Both the position numbers and the translations under genes were made by a program. From a virus: a DNA stretch of 22,630 nt. The notes under the pieces were generated by a model. It did no database searches. It had not been told where the DNA came from and worked only from the letters and a program-made list of their open reading frames with translations. Position 1 is the stretch's first letter, and each line of letters starts with the position of its first letter. This document shows positions 1 through 7,843 of the stretch, piece by piece. The stretch covers positions 1-22,630 of the IMG/VR virus record IMGVR_UViG_3300034072_000599, one strand, 5' to 3'.

Positions 1-140
1 TAATAATTCTGCCAAAAGGTGGACTTAAGTAGTTATTTATTTCTATTGCTTCTCCACGAAGCTGAATGGCTTGATGGCTAGGCAAACGATCCCACCTCTA
101 TCATACGATTAAGTACTTTATCAGCTTCGATGGGGTTTAG
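1..140. other. AT-rich segment left of a composition break
   Basis: This stretch is clearly richer in A and T than the rest of the window and ends with an in-frame stop (TAG, 138-140) just before a GC-rich coding frame opens at 141. No convincing gene starts here on the plus strand. On the minus strand an open frame runs from about 392 to a stop at 78-80 and ends with residues like ADKVLNRMIEVGSFA. It could be the tail of a foreign gene, but most of it lies antisense to a better plus-strand frame. The segment may be non-phage DNA joined by recombination, or the chimeric end of an assembled contig. The sequence alone cannot decide. Confidence 0.45.
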
Positions 141-191
141 TTCGCCAGCGGCAACGCGTCGTCCAATTACACCACCGACCCCGAGATCGTC

Positions 192-593
192 ATGCTCGGT
201 CAGCAAACCAACCGCGGTGTGCCCAACGTCTGGGCTCGTCGCCAAACTGCCATCGGCGCCACGCAGAATTTCAATGCTCTGGTGCACTCCACTCATTTCG
301 AAAACGTGGTGCAGATGCTTTTCTACCGTACGGATAGCGCCACGGGGCTGCGTCTCAAAGGCGCCAGCGCCACTTCGACTGCCGCTCCACAAGCGCCCGG
401 CGCGCCGACCTCTGCCAATTTTAGCGGCAAGAAAGGGCAGCTCGGCATCGGCTCCTCGCTGTGGCCAAACTCGCCTCTGCCTGCTGCAATCAATTGGTGC
501 TTGCGAGGCGTTTGGATCGAAGACCTTTCCGTGTCAGGCCGTGATCCGCTAACTGTGGCGGATGCCGATTTCGATTTCGGCATGGCGGTCTGA
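192..593 (+). CDS. Unassigned phage protein, probably 5'-truncated
   Basis: I do not recognise this 133-residue product. The frame has strongly GC-rich third positions and protein-like composition. It stays open upstream of the first ATG to position 141, where the residues (FASGNASSNYTTDPEIV) read like continuous protein, but there is no ATG, GTG or TTG between 141 and 192. A TAG stands at 138-140, exactly where base composition changes. The natural start has therefore probably been lost and the ATG at 192 may be internal. It lies just upstream of the head genes, where phages of this type carry portal or head morphogenesis genes. A serine/alanine/proline-rich linker lies near residues 58-75. 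No domain supports a specific role. Confidence 0.55.
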   Translation: MLGQQTNRGVPNVWARRQTAIGATQNFNALVHSTHFENVVQMLFYRTDSATGLRLKGASATSTAAPQAPGAPTSANFSGKKGQLGIGSSLWPNSPLPAAINWCLRGVWIEDLSVSGRDPLTVADADFDFGMAV

Positions 594-597
594 TTGA

Positions 598-729
598 ATG
601 ACCCTTTCCGAAGCCATCCGCGAAGTGGAGCAAGGCCGCTGCCAGCGCATAGCCTCTCCCGGCAAGTGGAAGGTCTGGCGCGAGGGTGATCAGGTGAAGC
701 ACGAAAGGACGGGAAGACGGCTATCCTGA
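598..729 (+). CDS. Small unassigned protein (43 aa)
   Basis: A short frame starts at ATG 598, four bases after the stop of the preceding gene, and ends at TGA 727-729. The product is basic and begins MTLSEAIREVEQGRC, with several Lys/Arg and two Trp in its second half. No family is recognised. Third positions are GC-rich and the spacing fits the surrounding operon, which supports translation, but no strong Shine-Dalgarno site is visible, so translational coupling to the upstream gene is likely. Its stop codon lies inside the hairpin repeat that precedes the DUF2213 gene. Confidence 0.5.
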   Translation: MTLSEAIREVEQGRCQRIASPGKWKVWREGDQVKHERTGRRLS

Positions 730-744
730 GATTACAACCTCAGG
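721..744 (+). promoter_or_regulatory. Hairpin repeat, copy 1 (upstream of DUF2213 gene)
   Basis: A 24-base element here matches the one at 8940-8963 at 20 positions, and all four differences are transitions. It can fold: 725-730 (CCTGAG) pairs with 739-744 (CTCAGG), and T732-A737 closes a TACA tetraloop, with one A·C mismatch at 731/738. It ends 10 bases before the ATG of the head operon's first large gene and includes the stop codon of the 43-aa gene. No T-run follows, so it is not a typical terminator. An RNA-level control of translation or processing, or a protein-binding site, are possible roles. Confidence 0.5.
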
Positions 745-754
745 GGCCGACCGA

Positions 755-2023
755 ATGACCACCCTCCTCCTCGCCATGGACCGCGCCACGGTGCGCAGGC
801 GCGACATCAACGGCTACATGCACGTCGAGGTCAGCAACATCTCGAAGGCGAACGTCTGCCCCTACTACGGCTCGGAGATTCCGGGCTGGCAAGAGCATGG
901 CCTCGAACCGGATCGGCTCTATCAGCTCTACCGCTGCCCCGACGAACTGCAGCGCGGTGCCGAGACGTTCAACAACGTCCCCCTCCTCTCCCAGCATGTG
1001 CCGGTGATCCCTGAGGACGGCCTGCCCGAGGATCTGATTATCGGCTCCACCGGCACCGACGCATTCTTCGACGGCATCTATCTCCGCAACAGCTTGGTGA
1101 TCTGGTCTGCCGAGTACCAGGAAGCCATCGAAGAAGGCCGTCAGCGTGAGCTCAGCTGCGGCTACCGCTACCGCGCCGACATGACCGCAGGGAGCACGCC
1201 CGAGGGTTTGCGTTACGACGGTGTAATGCGTGACATCATGGCTAACCACGTAGCGCTCGTCATCGAGGGTCGCGCGGGTCCGGACGTTGTAGTCGGAGAC
1301 GATGTGATGAAGCTCAAGTCGCGCACTGCGCTGATGATTTCCGGGGCTCTGCAGTCCCATATTCGCCCCTTGCTCGCTGCCGATGCCAAGGTCGATCTCG
1401 CCCCTGTCCTGATCGCCTGCGATGCCGCATCGCTCGCCAAGGACGGTTCGGCGAAGAAGCTGGCTGGCAAGGTTGCCGAGCTGGTGAAGCCGCATCTCGC
1501 CGCCGACAAGGCGCTGGATGCCGACGCACTGGCGACCGCTATCGGTGCTGTCACTCCCCTCGCTCTCGACGAAGACAAGATCGCCGAAGACGAGGACGAG
1601 GAAGACGACAAGCAGGCCGAGGATGAAGACCCCGAGGCAAAGGAAGCCGAAGATGAGGACGATGATGACGACAAGGACGTGAAGGGCATGGATGCCGCTT
1701 CGGTCCGGAAGCTCATCGCCGATGCCGAACAGCGTGGAGCCCGTCGGGTCGCAGCGATGGACCAGGCCAAGGCTGATGTCGCCCCGCTCGTCGGCGAAGT
1801 CGTCGGCATGGACAGCGCAGAAGCGATCTACCGTTTCGCGCTCGACAGCGTCGGCTTCGAGAAGTCGGCCACCGAAAAAGCACCGCTTGCCACCCTCAAG
1901 GCGATGGTTGCGCGTGAGGCTGAGCGCAAGGCCGCCCCGATGGCGCAGGATCGCCGCATCCCAGCCACGGGCAGCAAGCTTGCCGCGATCGTCGGCGATC
2001 TCCCCACCATGATCCGGAGCTAA
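755..2023 (+). CDS. DUF2213 head protein (prohead protease/scaffold type)
   Basis: This 422-residue protein fits the DUF2213 family of phage head proteins, usually placed just before the capsid genes and thought to act in prohead assembly and maturation. The first 180 residues carry the family-type patterns NVPLLSQHVPV (His81), RELSCGYRYR (Ser134) and NHVALVIEGRAG (His165); His and Ser at these places suit a herpes/HK97-like protease fold. Residues about 278-317 are an extreme run of Asp and Glu, followed by a charged helical C-terminus, as expected of a scaffolding part that would be removed during maturation. Cleavage is inferred from the family. The start at 755 follows the hairpin repeat and lacks a strong Shine-Dalgarno; ATG 776 is an alternative. 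Confidence 0.85.
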   Translation: MTTLLLAMDRATVRRRDINGYMHVEVSNISKANVCPYYGSEIPGWQEHGLEPDRLYQLYRCPDELQRGAETFNNVPLLSQHVPVIPEDGLPEDLIIGSTGTDAFFDGIYLRNSLVIWSAEYQEAIEEGRQRELSCGYRYRADMTAGSTPEGLRYDGVMRDIMANHVALVIEGRAGPDVVVGDDVMKLKSRTALMISGALQSHIRPLLAADAKVDLAPVLIACDAASLAKDGSAKKLAGKVAELVKPHLAADKALDADALATAIGAVTPLALDEDKIAEDEDEEDDKQAEDEDPEAKEAEDEDDDDDKDVKGMDAASVRKLIADAEQRGARRVAAMDQAKADVAPLVGEVVGMDSAEAIYRFALDSVGFEKSATEKAPLATLKAMVAREAERKAAPMAQDRRIPATGSKLAAIVGDLPTMIRS

Positions 2024-2027
2024 GACC

Positions 2028-2717
2028 ATGGCTTTCCAGACTTCCGTCGCAGCGCAGCAGAGCCCCGGCATCGAGGGCGGCTTCTACGGCAACAACCCGA
2101 TCTTCACCCTGACCAACCCCGACGAGGGCATGTGGGTCGCTGGCGCTGCCGGTGTCACCATCGGCCAGTTCGCATGGGCCAACACCGCAAACGGTCAGGT
2201 CTCGTCGGCTCACCCCGGCGTTGCAACCGTGCGCTACGGCTTCGTTCATCGCGATCAGCCCGCAGTGATCACCGGCCTGCTTTCCGGCACCTCGAACCTC
2301 GTGGTCGCAGGCCAGGGCATCGACCTGCTCGAAGACGGCTCGGTCTGGGCCCGCTTCGCTGCTGGCGCGACCATCGGGCAGAAGGTCTACATGTCCTACG
2401 CCGATGGCTCGGTCGTGTCGGCCGTAACTGGCGCAGCCGCAACGGTCACCCGCTCGGTCACCACGACCAACGCCTCAACCACGATCAGCTACACCGGCGG
2501 CGCGATCTATGCCGGCCAGCCCGTCTCTGGGACCGGCATTCCGGCGGGAGCCTACACCGTCAGCGTCAACGCCACGGCGGGGACTGCCGTCCTGAGCGCT
2601 GCGGCGACTGCCTCGGGCACGGTCACTGGCACCTTCACCACCAACTACGAGACCGCCTGGAGCGTCCGCAGCACTGCGGGCAACGGCGAGCTCGCCAAGA
2701 TCAGCGTCCGGGGGTAA
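2028..2717 (+). CDS. Structural cement / capsid decoration protein (Gp24-like)
   Basis: This 229-residue protein is rich in Gly, Ala, Thr and Val with a beta-sheet pattern. Its position between the DUF2213 protein and the major capsid protein is the usual place of the structural cement protein (Gp24-like) that stabilises the capsid shell from outside. Features typical of that family are an N-terminus rich in Gln, Pro, Gly and Phe, the GxVIDLLEDGSVWARF-like core (here GQGIDLLEDGSVWARF, about residues 93-108) and a repetitive Thr/Ala-rich segment from about residue 125. That segment may be an inserted immunoglobulin-like or surface domain. A GGAG Shine-Dalgarno lies before ATG 2028. The role is inferred from family and gene order. 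Confidence 0.75.
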   Translation: MAFQTSVAAQQSPGIEGGFYGNNPIFTLTNPDEGMWVAGAAGVTIGQFAWANTANGQVSSAHPGVATVRYGFVHRDQPAVITGLLSGTSNLVVAGQGIDLLEDGSVWARFAAGATIGQKVYMSYADGSVVSAVTGAAATVTRSVTTTNASTTISYTGGAIYAGQPVSGTGIPAGAYTVSVNATAGTAVLSAAATASGTVTGTFTTNYETAWSVRSTAGNGELAKISVRG

Positions 2718-2723
2718 CTGAAA

Positions 2724-3827
2724 ATGCGCGATCCGATTCTTCGTCAGGAACTCGCCGAGCGCGGCGTATTCTTCCCCGCCAATGCGGTCTTCGGCCACGA
2801 CGGCAGCGACGACGGCAAGGCCCGCTTCGACCAGATGAAGCGCGATTACACCCTTGCGCTCGACGCCTTCCCGCACCTGCGCACTGCGGTGCAGGCCATG
2901 GACGCACAGCCCGGCCTCGCCACCTCGGTCAACGCCGGTGTGTTGCTGGCCTCGGTGTCGGTCATCGACCCTGAAGTCGTCCGTGTTCTCTTCACGCCGA
3001 TGCGTGCTGCCGAGATCCTTGGCGGCGAGGCTCAGAAGGGTTCTTGGGTTGACCAGGTCGCCTACTTCCCGATGGCGGAAAGCACCGGCCAGGTCGCGAC
3101 CTATGGCGACTACAGCGCCAACGGCAGTGTCGATGCCAACGCGCAGTGGAACTATCGCCAGCCCTACACCTGGCAGGCCTTCAAGCGCTACGGCGAACAG
3201 CAGCTTGAGCGTTGGGCGGCCGCTGGTCTCAACTACGCGTCGGAACTGGACATCAGCCTTGCGCTGACGTTCTCGAAGTTCTCGAACAAGACCTACTTCT
3301 ACGGCGTCACCGGGCTGGTCAACTATGGCCTGCTCAATGACCCGTCGCTGATCACGCCGATCTCGCCGAATGCCAAGACGAACACCAGCGATGGTGTCCG
3401 CTGGACCTACGCAACGGCGCTCGAAATCTTCAACGACGTCAAGAAGCTCTACACCAAACTAGTGACCCAGATGGGTGGCAACGTCGAGATGACGGACCAG
3501 ATGGCGCTGGTTCTTTCGACCACGGCACAGCCCTTCATGATCACCACCAACGACTTCGGCATCACGGTCGAGGACATGCTCAAGAAGGCATTTCCGAACC
3601 TGACGATCAAGGCCGCTCCGGAATACTCGACGGGTTCGGGTGAACTGGTGCAGCTGATCCTGCCGACCGTTGACGGCGTGAAGACCGGCTATCCGGCCTA
3701 CACCGAAAAGCAGCGTGCGCACGCTCTTGTGACCGAAGGCTCGTCCTGGTCGCAGAAGAACAGCGCCGGTTCGTGGGGTGCCATCATCCGCCGGCCGATC
3801 GCTATCGCCCAGATGCTCGGCATCTGA
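2724..3827 (+). CDS. Major capsid protein (DUF2184 family)
   Basis: The 367-residue product matches the DUF2184 type of major capsid protein in length and pattern. The N-terminal arm is charged (about residues 1-55). The core then includes PEVVRVLFTPMRAAEIL, TGQVATYGDYSANG and a WNYRQPYTWQAFKRYGEQQLERW stretch (about residues 134-158, shown here only as landmarks). The C-terminus has a WGAIIRRPIAIAQMLGI ending typical of an HK97-fold P-domain/E-loop capsid protein. It would form the icosahedral shell, with the preceding protein as decoration. It follows the cement gene by six bases. There is no sign of truncation. Confidence 0.85.
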   Translation: MRDPILRQELAERGVFFPANAVFGHDGSDDGKARFDQMKRDYTLALDAFPHLRTAVQAMDAQPGLATSVNAGVLLASVSVIDPEVVRVLFTPMRAAEILGGEAQKGSWVDQVAYFPMAESTGQVATYGDYSANGSVDANAQWNYRQPYTWQAFKRYGEQQLERWAAAGLNYASELDISLALTFSKFSNKTYFYGVTGLVNYGLLNDPSLITPISPNAKTNTSDGVRWTYATALEIFNDVKKLYTKLVTQMGGNVEMTDQMALVLSTTAQPFMITTNDFGITVEDMLKKAFPNLTIKAAPEYSTGSGELVQLILPTVDGVKTGYPAYTEKQRAHALVTEGSSWSQKNSAGSWGAIIRRPIAIAQMLGI

Positions 3828-3854
3828 TCCACCACAACGAAGGAACACCAGCCC

Positions 3855-4253
3855 ATGTTCGTCGGTTGCAAACTGCCCCACGGCCTTACGGTCGATCACG
3901 AGAACCAGACCATCACACTCAATGGCGCAAACGTCGGCTACGATGCCGACACGCCGTGGGCGAATGGTGCCGCTCCTGACAGCCTCCTGCGCACCAACGG
4001 CGTTGGTCTCACCGAGATCGCCGACCCGAAGAAGCAGGAAGCGTTCAAGGCGTGGTTCGAGATCGCTGGCAAGGGCCATGGTCCTGTCAAGTCAGGCCTG
4101 ATCTTCATCGTCGACAAGCGCGCCGATGCGGAGAAGGAAACGCAGCTCCTTGAAGACGAAGCGACCGGCTTGGACGGCCTCGATCCTTCGAAGGACCTGC
4201 CTGCTGGCGTCAGCACCGACCCTGACACTGCCAAGGGCAAGAAGAAGGGCTGA
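3855..4253 (+). CDS. Unassigned head-region protein (132 aa)
   Basis: This protein lies between the major capsid gene and the DUF4054 connector gene, a position that suggests a head or neck component. The N-terminus (MFVGCKLPHGLTVDH) and the middle LTEIADPKKQEAFKAWFEIAGKGHG resemble small phage proteins at the same locus, and the C-terminal 40 residues are low-complexity, acidic and then lysine-rich (ends KGKKKG). A good AAGGA Shine-Dalgarno lies about 11 bases before ATG 3855. Function is unknown; the position is the only clue. Confidence 0.7.
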   Translation: MFVGCKLPHGLTVDHENQTITLNGANVGYDADTPWANGAAPDSLLRTNGVGLTEIADPKKQEAFKAWFEIAGKGHGPVKSGLIFIVDKRADAEKETQLLEDEATGLDGLDPSKDLPAGVSTDPDTAKGKKKG

Positions 4254-4257
4254 TACC

Positions 4258-4698
4258 ATGGCCGTAGCGGTGTTCAACTACGCCGCGTGGATTGCGAGGT
4301 ATCCGGAGTTCACGGGGGCGGTCAGCGAGGAGCAGGCCGCCCTCTTTTTTGCCGAAGCAGGGCTCTATCTCGACAATACCGACGCTTCGATCGTGCAGGA
4401 CGCTGCCGTGCGCCTTGTCCTGCTAAACATGCTCGTCGCCCACATCGCGGTGTTGGCGGGGGCTCTGGAACCGGGCGGCAAACCCTCCGGGCTGGTGGGG
4501 CGCGTGTCGTCGGCATCAGAGGGGGCGGTTTCTGTCCAGACCGATACCGGCCTGATGCCTGGCACGGCCGTCTGGTTCCAGCAGAGCAGTTACGGACTGA
4601 GCTTCTGGCAGGCGACGAAGCCTTACCGGTCGGCACGCTATATCCCTGCCGCGCCCTACAACTTCGAGCCGAGGGGTGCGGCGCTGTGGCGGAGGTAA
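4258..4698 (+). CDS. Head-tail connector protein (DUF4054 family)
   Basis: Starting at ATG 4258, the 146-residue protein has the DUF4054 pattern: an N-terminal FNYAAWIARYPEFTG motif, helices around AALFFAEAGLYLDNT and VRLVLLNMLVAHIAVL, a GLVGRVSSASEGAVSVQTD segment, and an aromatic C-terminus. The family belongs to the neck adaptor proteins that bind the portal and receive the tail. A longer frame upstream exists, but the ATG at 4258 agrees with the domain start and the four-base gap from the previous stop. The end overlaps the next gene. Confidence 0.8.
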   Translation: MAVAVFNYAAWIARYPEFTGAVSEEQAALFFAEAGLYLDNTDASIVQDAAVRLVLLNMLVAHIAVLAGALEPGGKPSGLVGRVSSASEGAVSVQTDTGLMPGTAVWFQQSSYGLSFWQATKPYRSARYIPAAPYNFEPRGAALWRR

Positions 4699-5210
4699 GA
4701 GGCGGCGAGAAGCTGGCGGAGGCCCTGAAGCAGATCCGGGACAGGGTCCGGAGCGGTTCCGAGGTGCGTGTCGGCTTTCTCGAGGACGCTACTTATCCCG
4801 ACGGCACGAAGGTCGCGACTGTGGCCGCGATCAACAACTTCGGTGCGCCTGAGGCTGGCATTCCGGCGCGTCCGTTCTTTTCCGAGATGGTAGCCCGCAA
4901 CTCTCCGGAGTGGGGCGACAGGTTCGCCGATGTGCTTGTAGCCGCGGACTATGATGCCGAGACTGCCCTTGGCCTCATGGGGGACGGCATCGCGGGCCAG
5001 TTGCGGCAGCAGATCGTTGACACCGAATCCCCGGCCAACAGTCCGGTCACCAACCTCCTGAAGCAGCGCTTCCCGACGGGCGACGGCATGGAATTCAGCG
5101 ATGTGTTGCAGGCCCGCGCCGATGTTGCGGCGGGCGAGACGGCACCACCGGGCAAGCCCCTGTCGTGGTCTGGGCACATGCTGGCTTCGGTGGACAAGGA
5201 GGTAAAATGA
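4686..5210 (+). CDS. HK97 gp10-like neck/tail completion protein
   Basis: The 174-residue product starts most likely at GTG 4686, overlapping the end of the DUF4054 gene by 13 bases; upstream residues in this frame are antisense-like noise. The segment VRVGFLEDATYPDGTKVATVA followed by NNFGAPEAGIPARPFF (about residues 23-62) is the hallmark of gp10-like virion morphogenesis proteins: a strand, then the GxxxxxIPARPF motif. Such proteins sit at the head-tail joint or tail terminator ring. The C-terminus has the WSGHMLASV pattern common in this family. The gene is part of the continuous neck operon. Confidence 0.75.
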   Translation: MAEVRGGEKLAEALKQIRDRVRSGSEVRVGFLEDATYPDGTKVATVAAINNFGAPEAGIPARPFFSEMVARNSPEWGDRFADVLVAADYDAETALGLMGDGIAGQLRQQIVDTESPANSPVTNLLKQRFPTGDGMEFSDVLQARADVAAGETAPPGKPLSWSGHMLASVDKEVK

Positions 5211-5416
5211 TCCGCTGGCTTCTCTCCCTATTCGCATGGCGCGAGGTCCACGATGAAGGCCTCTGGCATGGCGTTTGGTCATATCAGGAGAACCGGATTA
5301 CCGGCGCTCGAAGGGCTATTCGTGTTGGCGGTGGGTACAATCCGCGCAATCGCGATTGGCTTGAACGGCGCGCGCCTGCCGATCTCCCCTTGCCCCCTCC
5401 CCCGAGCCGCAAATGA
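5207..5416 (+). CDS. Small unassigned protein (69 aa)
   Basis: This frame starts at ATG 5207, overlapping the preceding TGA (ATGA), with a perfect AAGGAGGT Shine-Dalgarno just upstream, which fixes the start better than the ATG at 5165. The N-terminus MIRWLLSLFAWREV is hydrophobic and amphipathic, too short for a sure membrane helix. The middle is rich in Arg, Gly and Trp, and the C-terminus is proline-rich (LPLPPPPSRK). No known family. Its place within the neck genes suggests a minor morphogenetic role, but this is only context. Confidence 0.65.
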   Translation: MIRWLLSLFAWREVHDEGLWHGVWSYQENRITGARRAIRVGGGYNPRNRDWLERRAPADLPLPPPPSRK

Positions 5417-5823
5417 TCAATCTCCGCTCCATGGCCAACCGGCTGACGTCTGGGGTCAATCCAAACGTGACGGCATCCCTACTCGTCAGCACCGGCTACG
5501 CGACAGACAGCGCAGGGTTGCAGCAGCCAACCTATGCCGCGCCAGAAGATGTCACGGTGCAGGTCCAGGCGCTGACGCAGAAGGAACTGCAGCACCTCGA
5601 CAAGCTCAACATCACCAACGGACAGGCCGGCGTCTTTGTCGACCGTCAGCTCAACAGCGCCGATCGCAGCACCGGTTCCGGCGGTGACGTATTCCAGTTC
5701 CCCGACAGCCCGAGCATTCCAGCTGACCTACGAGGCTCCGAATGGCTGGTTGTGGCGGTGCTTGAAGGCTGGCCCGGTTCTGGCTGGTGCCGCGCCGCGA
5801 TCACGAGGCAGATGTCGCAGTGA
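5413..5823 (+). CDS. Probable head-tail joining protein (136 aa)
   Basis: The product has no confidently recognised domain. It has a beta-rich N-terminus with TVQVQALTQKELQHLDKLN in the middle and GSEWLVVAVLEGWPGSGWCRAAI near the end. That pattern is common in small neck proteins encoded between gp10-like and LIC_12616-like genes: an OB-like barrel with a late Trp-rich strand. ATG 5413 overlaps the previous stop by four bases. The role in head-tail joining is inferred from position. Confidence 0.65.
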   Translation: MINLRSMANRLTSGVNPNVTASLLVSTGYATDSAGLQQPTYAAPEDVTVQVQALTQKELQHLDKLNITNGQAGVFVDRQLNSADRSTGSGGDVFQFPDSPSIPADLRGSEWLVVAVLEGWPGSGWCRAAITRQMSQ

Positions 5824-6347
5824 CGCCGTCCCTCACCCTGACAGATGCCTTCACCGCACTGCGGACCTTCCTGCTCGCCATCCTTCCGGCGGGCACGGAG
5901 GTGGTGCAGGGGCAGGCCAATCGTGTCCCGATGCCTCAGGGCAGGAATTTCGTCGTCCAGACCCCGATGCGTCTCGAACAGATGGCGCAGACGGTGCACC
6001 AGGTCACGCCATCCACGGCCCCTGCCCCGGCACTCGGGGCCGACGAAATCACGCGCTCGATGGCGCTGCATTTTCAACTCGACGTCTACGGTCCCAGCTC
6101 TGGCGAGAACGCGACGGTTATCACGACGCTGCTTCGGGATAGCTATGGCACCGAAGCCTTCACAGCCACGGGCTTCAGCCCGCTCTACGCCGAAGACCCC
6201 TTCCAGATGCCGCTGGTTGCAGGGGAACAGCAGTGGATTCAGCGCTGGACCATTCGCGCCGCACTGCATGGCCACTTCGCCGTGACCGTGCCGCAGGGCT
6301 TTGCTGATATCCTCATTACAGAGTTGTCGGAGGTTTCTTCATGGTAG
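5820..6347 (+). CDS. LIC_12616-like neck / tail terminator protein
   Basis: GTG 5820 overlaps the upstream TGA (GTGA), giving 175 residues. The N-terminal half carries the family pattern: a helix (TLTDAFTALRTFLLAILP) followed by EVVQGQANRVPMPQGRNFVVQTP and alternating hydrophobic strands. The pattern RSMALHFQLDVYGPSSGENA is next (about residues 80-100). Proteins of this family act as the tail terminator or neck protein between connector and sheath. The next gene, the sheath, starts inside its last codons, which fits this role. An ATG at 5787 in the same frame is an unlikely start because it lies within the upstream gene. Confidence 0.75.
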   Translation: MTPSLTLTDAFTALRTFLLAILPAGTEVVQGQANRVPMPQGRNFVVQTPMRLEQMAQTVHQVTPSTAPAPALGADEITRSMALHFQLDVYGPSSGENATVITTLLRDSYGTEAFTATGFSPLYAEDPFQMPLVAGEQQWIQRWTIRAALHGHFAVTVPQGFADILITELSEVSSW

Positions 6348-7831
6348 CCAGCATTCCTGCATCGGCGATCGTCAGCGTCCAGCCCGCCGTTATCGATGCG
6401 GGCGGTTCGGGCCTCGATCTCGTCGGTCTCTTCCTCACCGATTCGGCGCAGATCCCGGCAGGCTCTGTTCTGTCGTTCGCTACTGCGGCCGATGTCTCGG
6501 CCTACTTCGGTCCGCTCAGCACCGAAGCCACATTGGCAACGACCTATTTCGCCGGGTACGACGGCAGCAACGTCAAGCCTGCTAATCTCCTTTTCTACCG
6601 CTATGCCACAGCAAACATCGCCTCGTTCCTGCGTGGTGGTAGCCTGTCCAGCCTGACCCTGACCGAGTTGCAGGCGCTTTCGGGTACGCTCAGCATCACC
6701 GTCAATGGTTCGGCCAAGACCAGCTCGGCGATCAACCTCAGCGCCGCCACGAGCTTCAGCAATGCGGCTACGATCATTGCGGCCGCCTTTACCTCGCCGG
6801 GCTTCGTCGTCAGCTATGACAGCATCAGCGGCGGCTTCGTGTTCACCAACTCGACCACTGGCGCAGCTTCGACGATCACCATTGCAACGGGCACGTTGGC
6901 CGCTGGGCTCAAGCTCACGACCGCGACCGGTGCAGTCACTTCGCAGGGCGCCGATGCCTATGTGCCTGGCACTGCCATGGCCGCCGTCATCGCCCTGACG
7001 CAGGACTTTGTCAGCTTCTCGACCACGTTCGAGCCAAGCGATTCCGATAAGCTACTCTTTGCCGCATGGGTCGATGCCCAGAACAGCCGCTACCTCTATG
7101 TCGGCTGGGACGACAACAGCGCCGCCACGGCCAACGGCGACACCACTTCGTTCGGCTCGCAGGTCCGTGACAACGGGATCAGTGGCGTCGCGCCGGTCTA
7201 TGATCCCAGCAATGGCGCCAATGTCGCTGCCTTCGTGATGGGCGCGATCGCCAGCATCGACTTCAATGCCGACAATGGTCGTGCCACCCTCGCCTTCCGC
7301 ACCGGCTCCGTAAACCCCGGCGTCAGCAACCAGACCATCGCCGCGAACCTCAAGGCCAACGGCTACAACTTCGTCGGGCGCTATGCCACGGCCAACGACC
7401 AGTTCGTGTTCCTCTACCCCGGCCAGTGCAGCGGTGCCTTCGACTGGATCGACTCCTACATCTGCCAGGTCTGGATGAACAATGCCTTCCAACTGGCGCT
7501 GATGAACCTCCTGACGGGTGCCGGTCAGATCCCGTACAATGCCGAGGGCTATGCGCTGATCGAAGCCAGTCTGCGTGGCGTCATCGATTCCGCCCTGTCG
7601 TTCGGTGCGATTCGCGCCGGTGTCAGCCTCTCTGCTCAGCAAGTTGCTGAGGTTAACGCCGCCGCCGGTGGCGATATCGCCCAGGCACTCGAACAGCAGG
7701 GCTGGTTCGTGAAGGTCGGCACCGCCTCAGCCGAGGTCCGCGCCGCTCGTGGCTCTCCGCCGATCAAGGTCTTCTACACCGATGGCCAGTCGGTGCAGCA
7801 GATCAGCCTCACCTCAGTCAACGTCCAGTAA
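6341..7831 (+). CDS. Contractile tail sheath protein (DUF3383 family)
   Basis: The 496-residue protein fits DUF3383, the tail sheath family of several myophages. The N-terminal part forms the conserved core strand region (GGSGLDLVGLFLTDS). It is followed by ATAADVSAYFGPLSTEATLATTYFAG, a Ser/Thr-rich inserted domain (about residues 95-215) and a conserved C-terminal half with NQTIAANLKANGYNFVGRYA and WIDSYICQVWMNN. The inserted domain is typical of sheath surface decorations. This gene is the strongest evidence that the tail is contractile. It overlaps the LIC_12616-like gene by seven bases. Confidence 0.85.
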   Translation: MVASIPASAIVSVQPAVIDAGGSGLDLVGLFLTDSAQIPAGSVLSFATAADVSAYFGPLSTEATLATTYFAGYDGSNVKPANLLFYRYATANIASFLRGGSLSSLTLTELQALSGTLSITVNGSAKTSSAINLSAATSFSNAATIIAAAFTSPGFVVSYDSISGGFVFTNSTTGAASTITIATGTLAAGLKLTTATGAVTSQGADAYVPGTAMAAVIALTQDFVSFSTTFEPSDSDKLLFAAWVDAQNSRYLYVGWDDNSAATANGDTTSFGSQVRDNGISGVAPVYDPSNGANVAAFVMGAIASIDFNADNGRATLAFRTGSVNPGVSNQTIAANLKANGYNFVGRYATANDQFVFLYPGQCSGAFDWIDSYICQVWMNNAFQLALMNLLTGAGQIPYNAEGYALIEASLRGVIDSALSFGAIRAGVSLSAQQVAEVNAAAGGDIAQALEQQGWFVKVGTASAEVRAARGSPPIKVFYTDGQSVQQISLTSVNVQ

Positions 7832-7843
7832 GGGGCAGGATAG

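Noticed and set aside
78-392. 104-aa minus-strand frame at the left edge
   Set aside because: Its first two thirds are antisense to the better plus-strand frame. Only the final ~20 residues in the AT-rich part look protein-like, and they are noted in the feature for 1-140.
740-2071. 443-aa minus-strand frame opposite the DUF2213 gene
   Set aside because: It is antisense to a well supported head protein and consists of the Val/Leu/Asp-rich noise expected from GC-rich codons read backwards.
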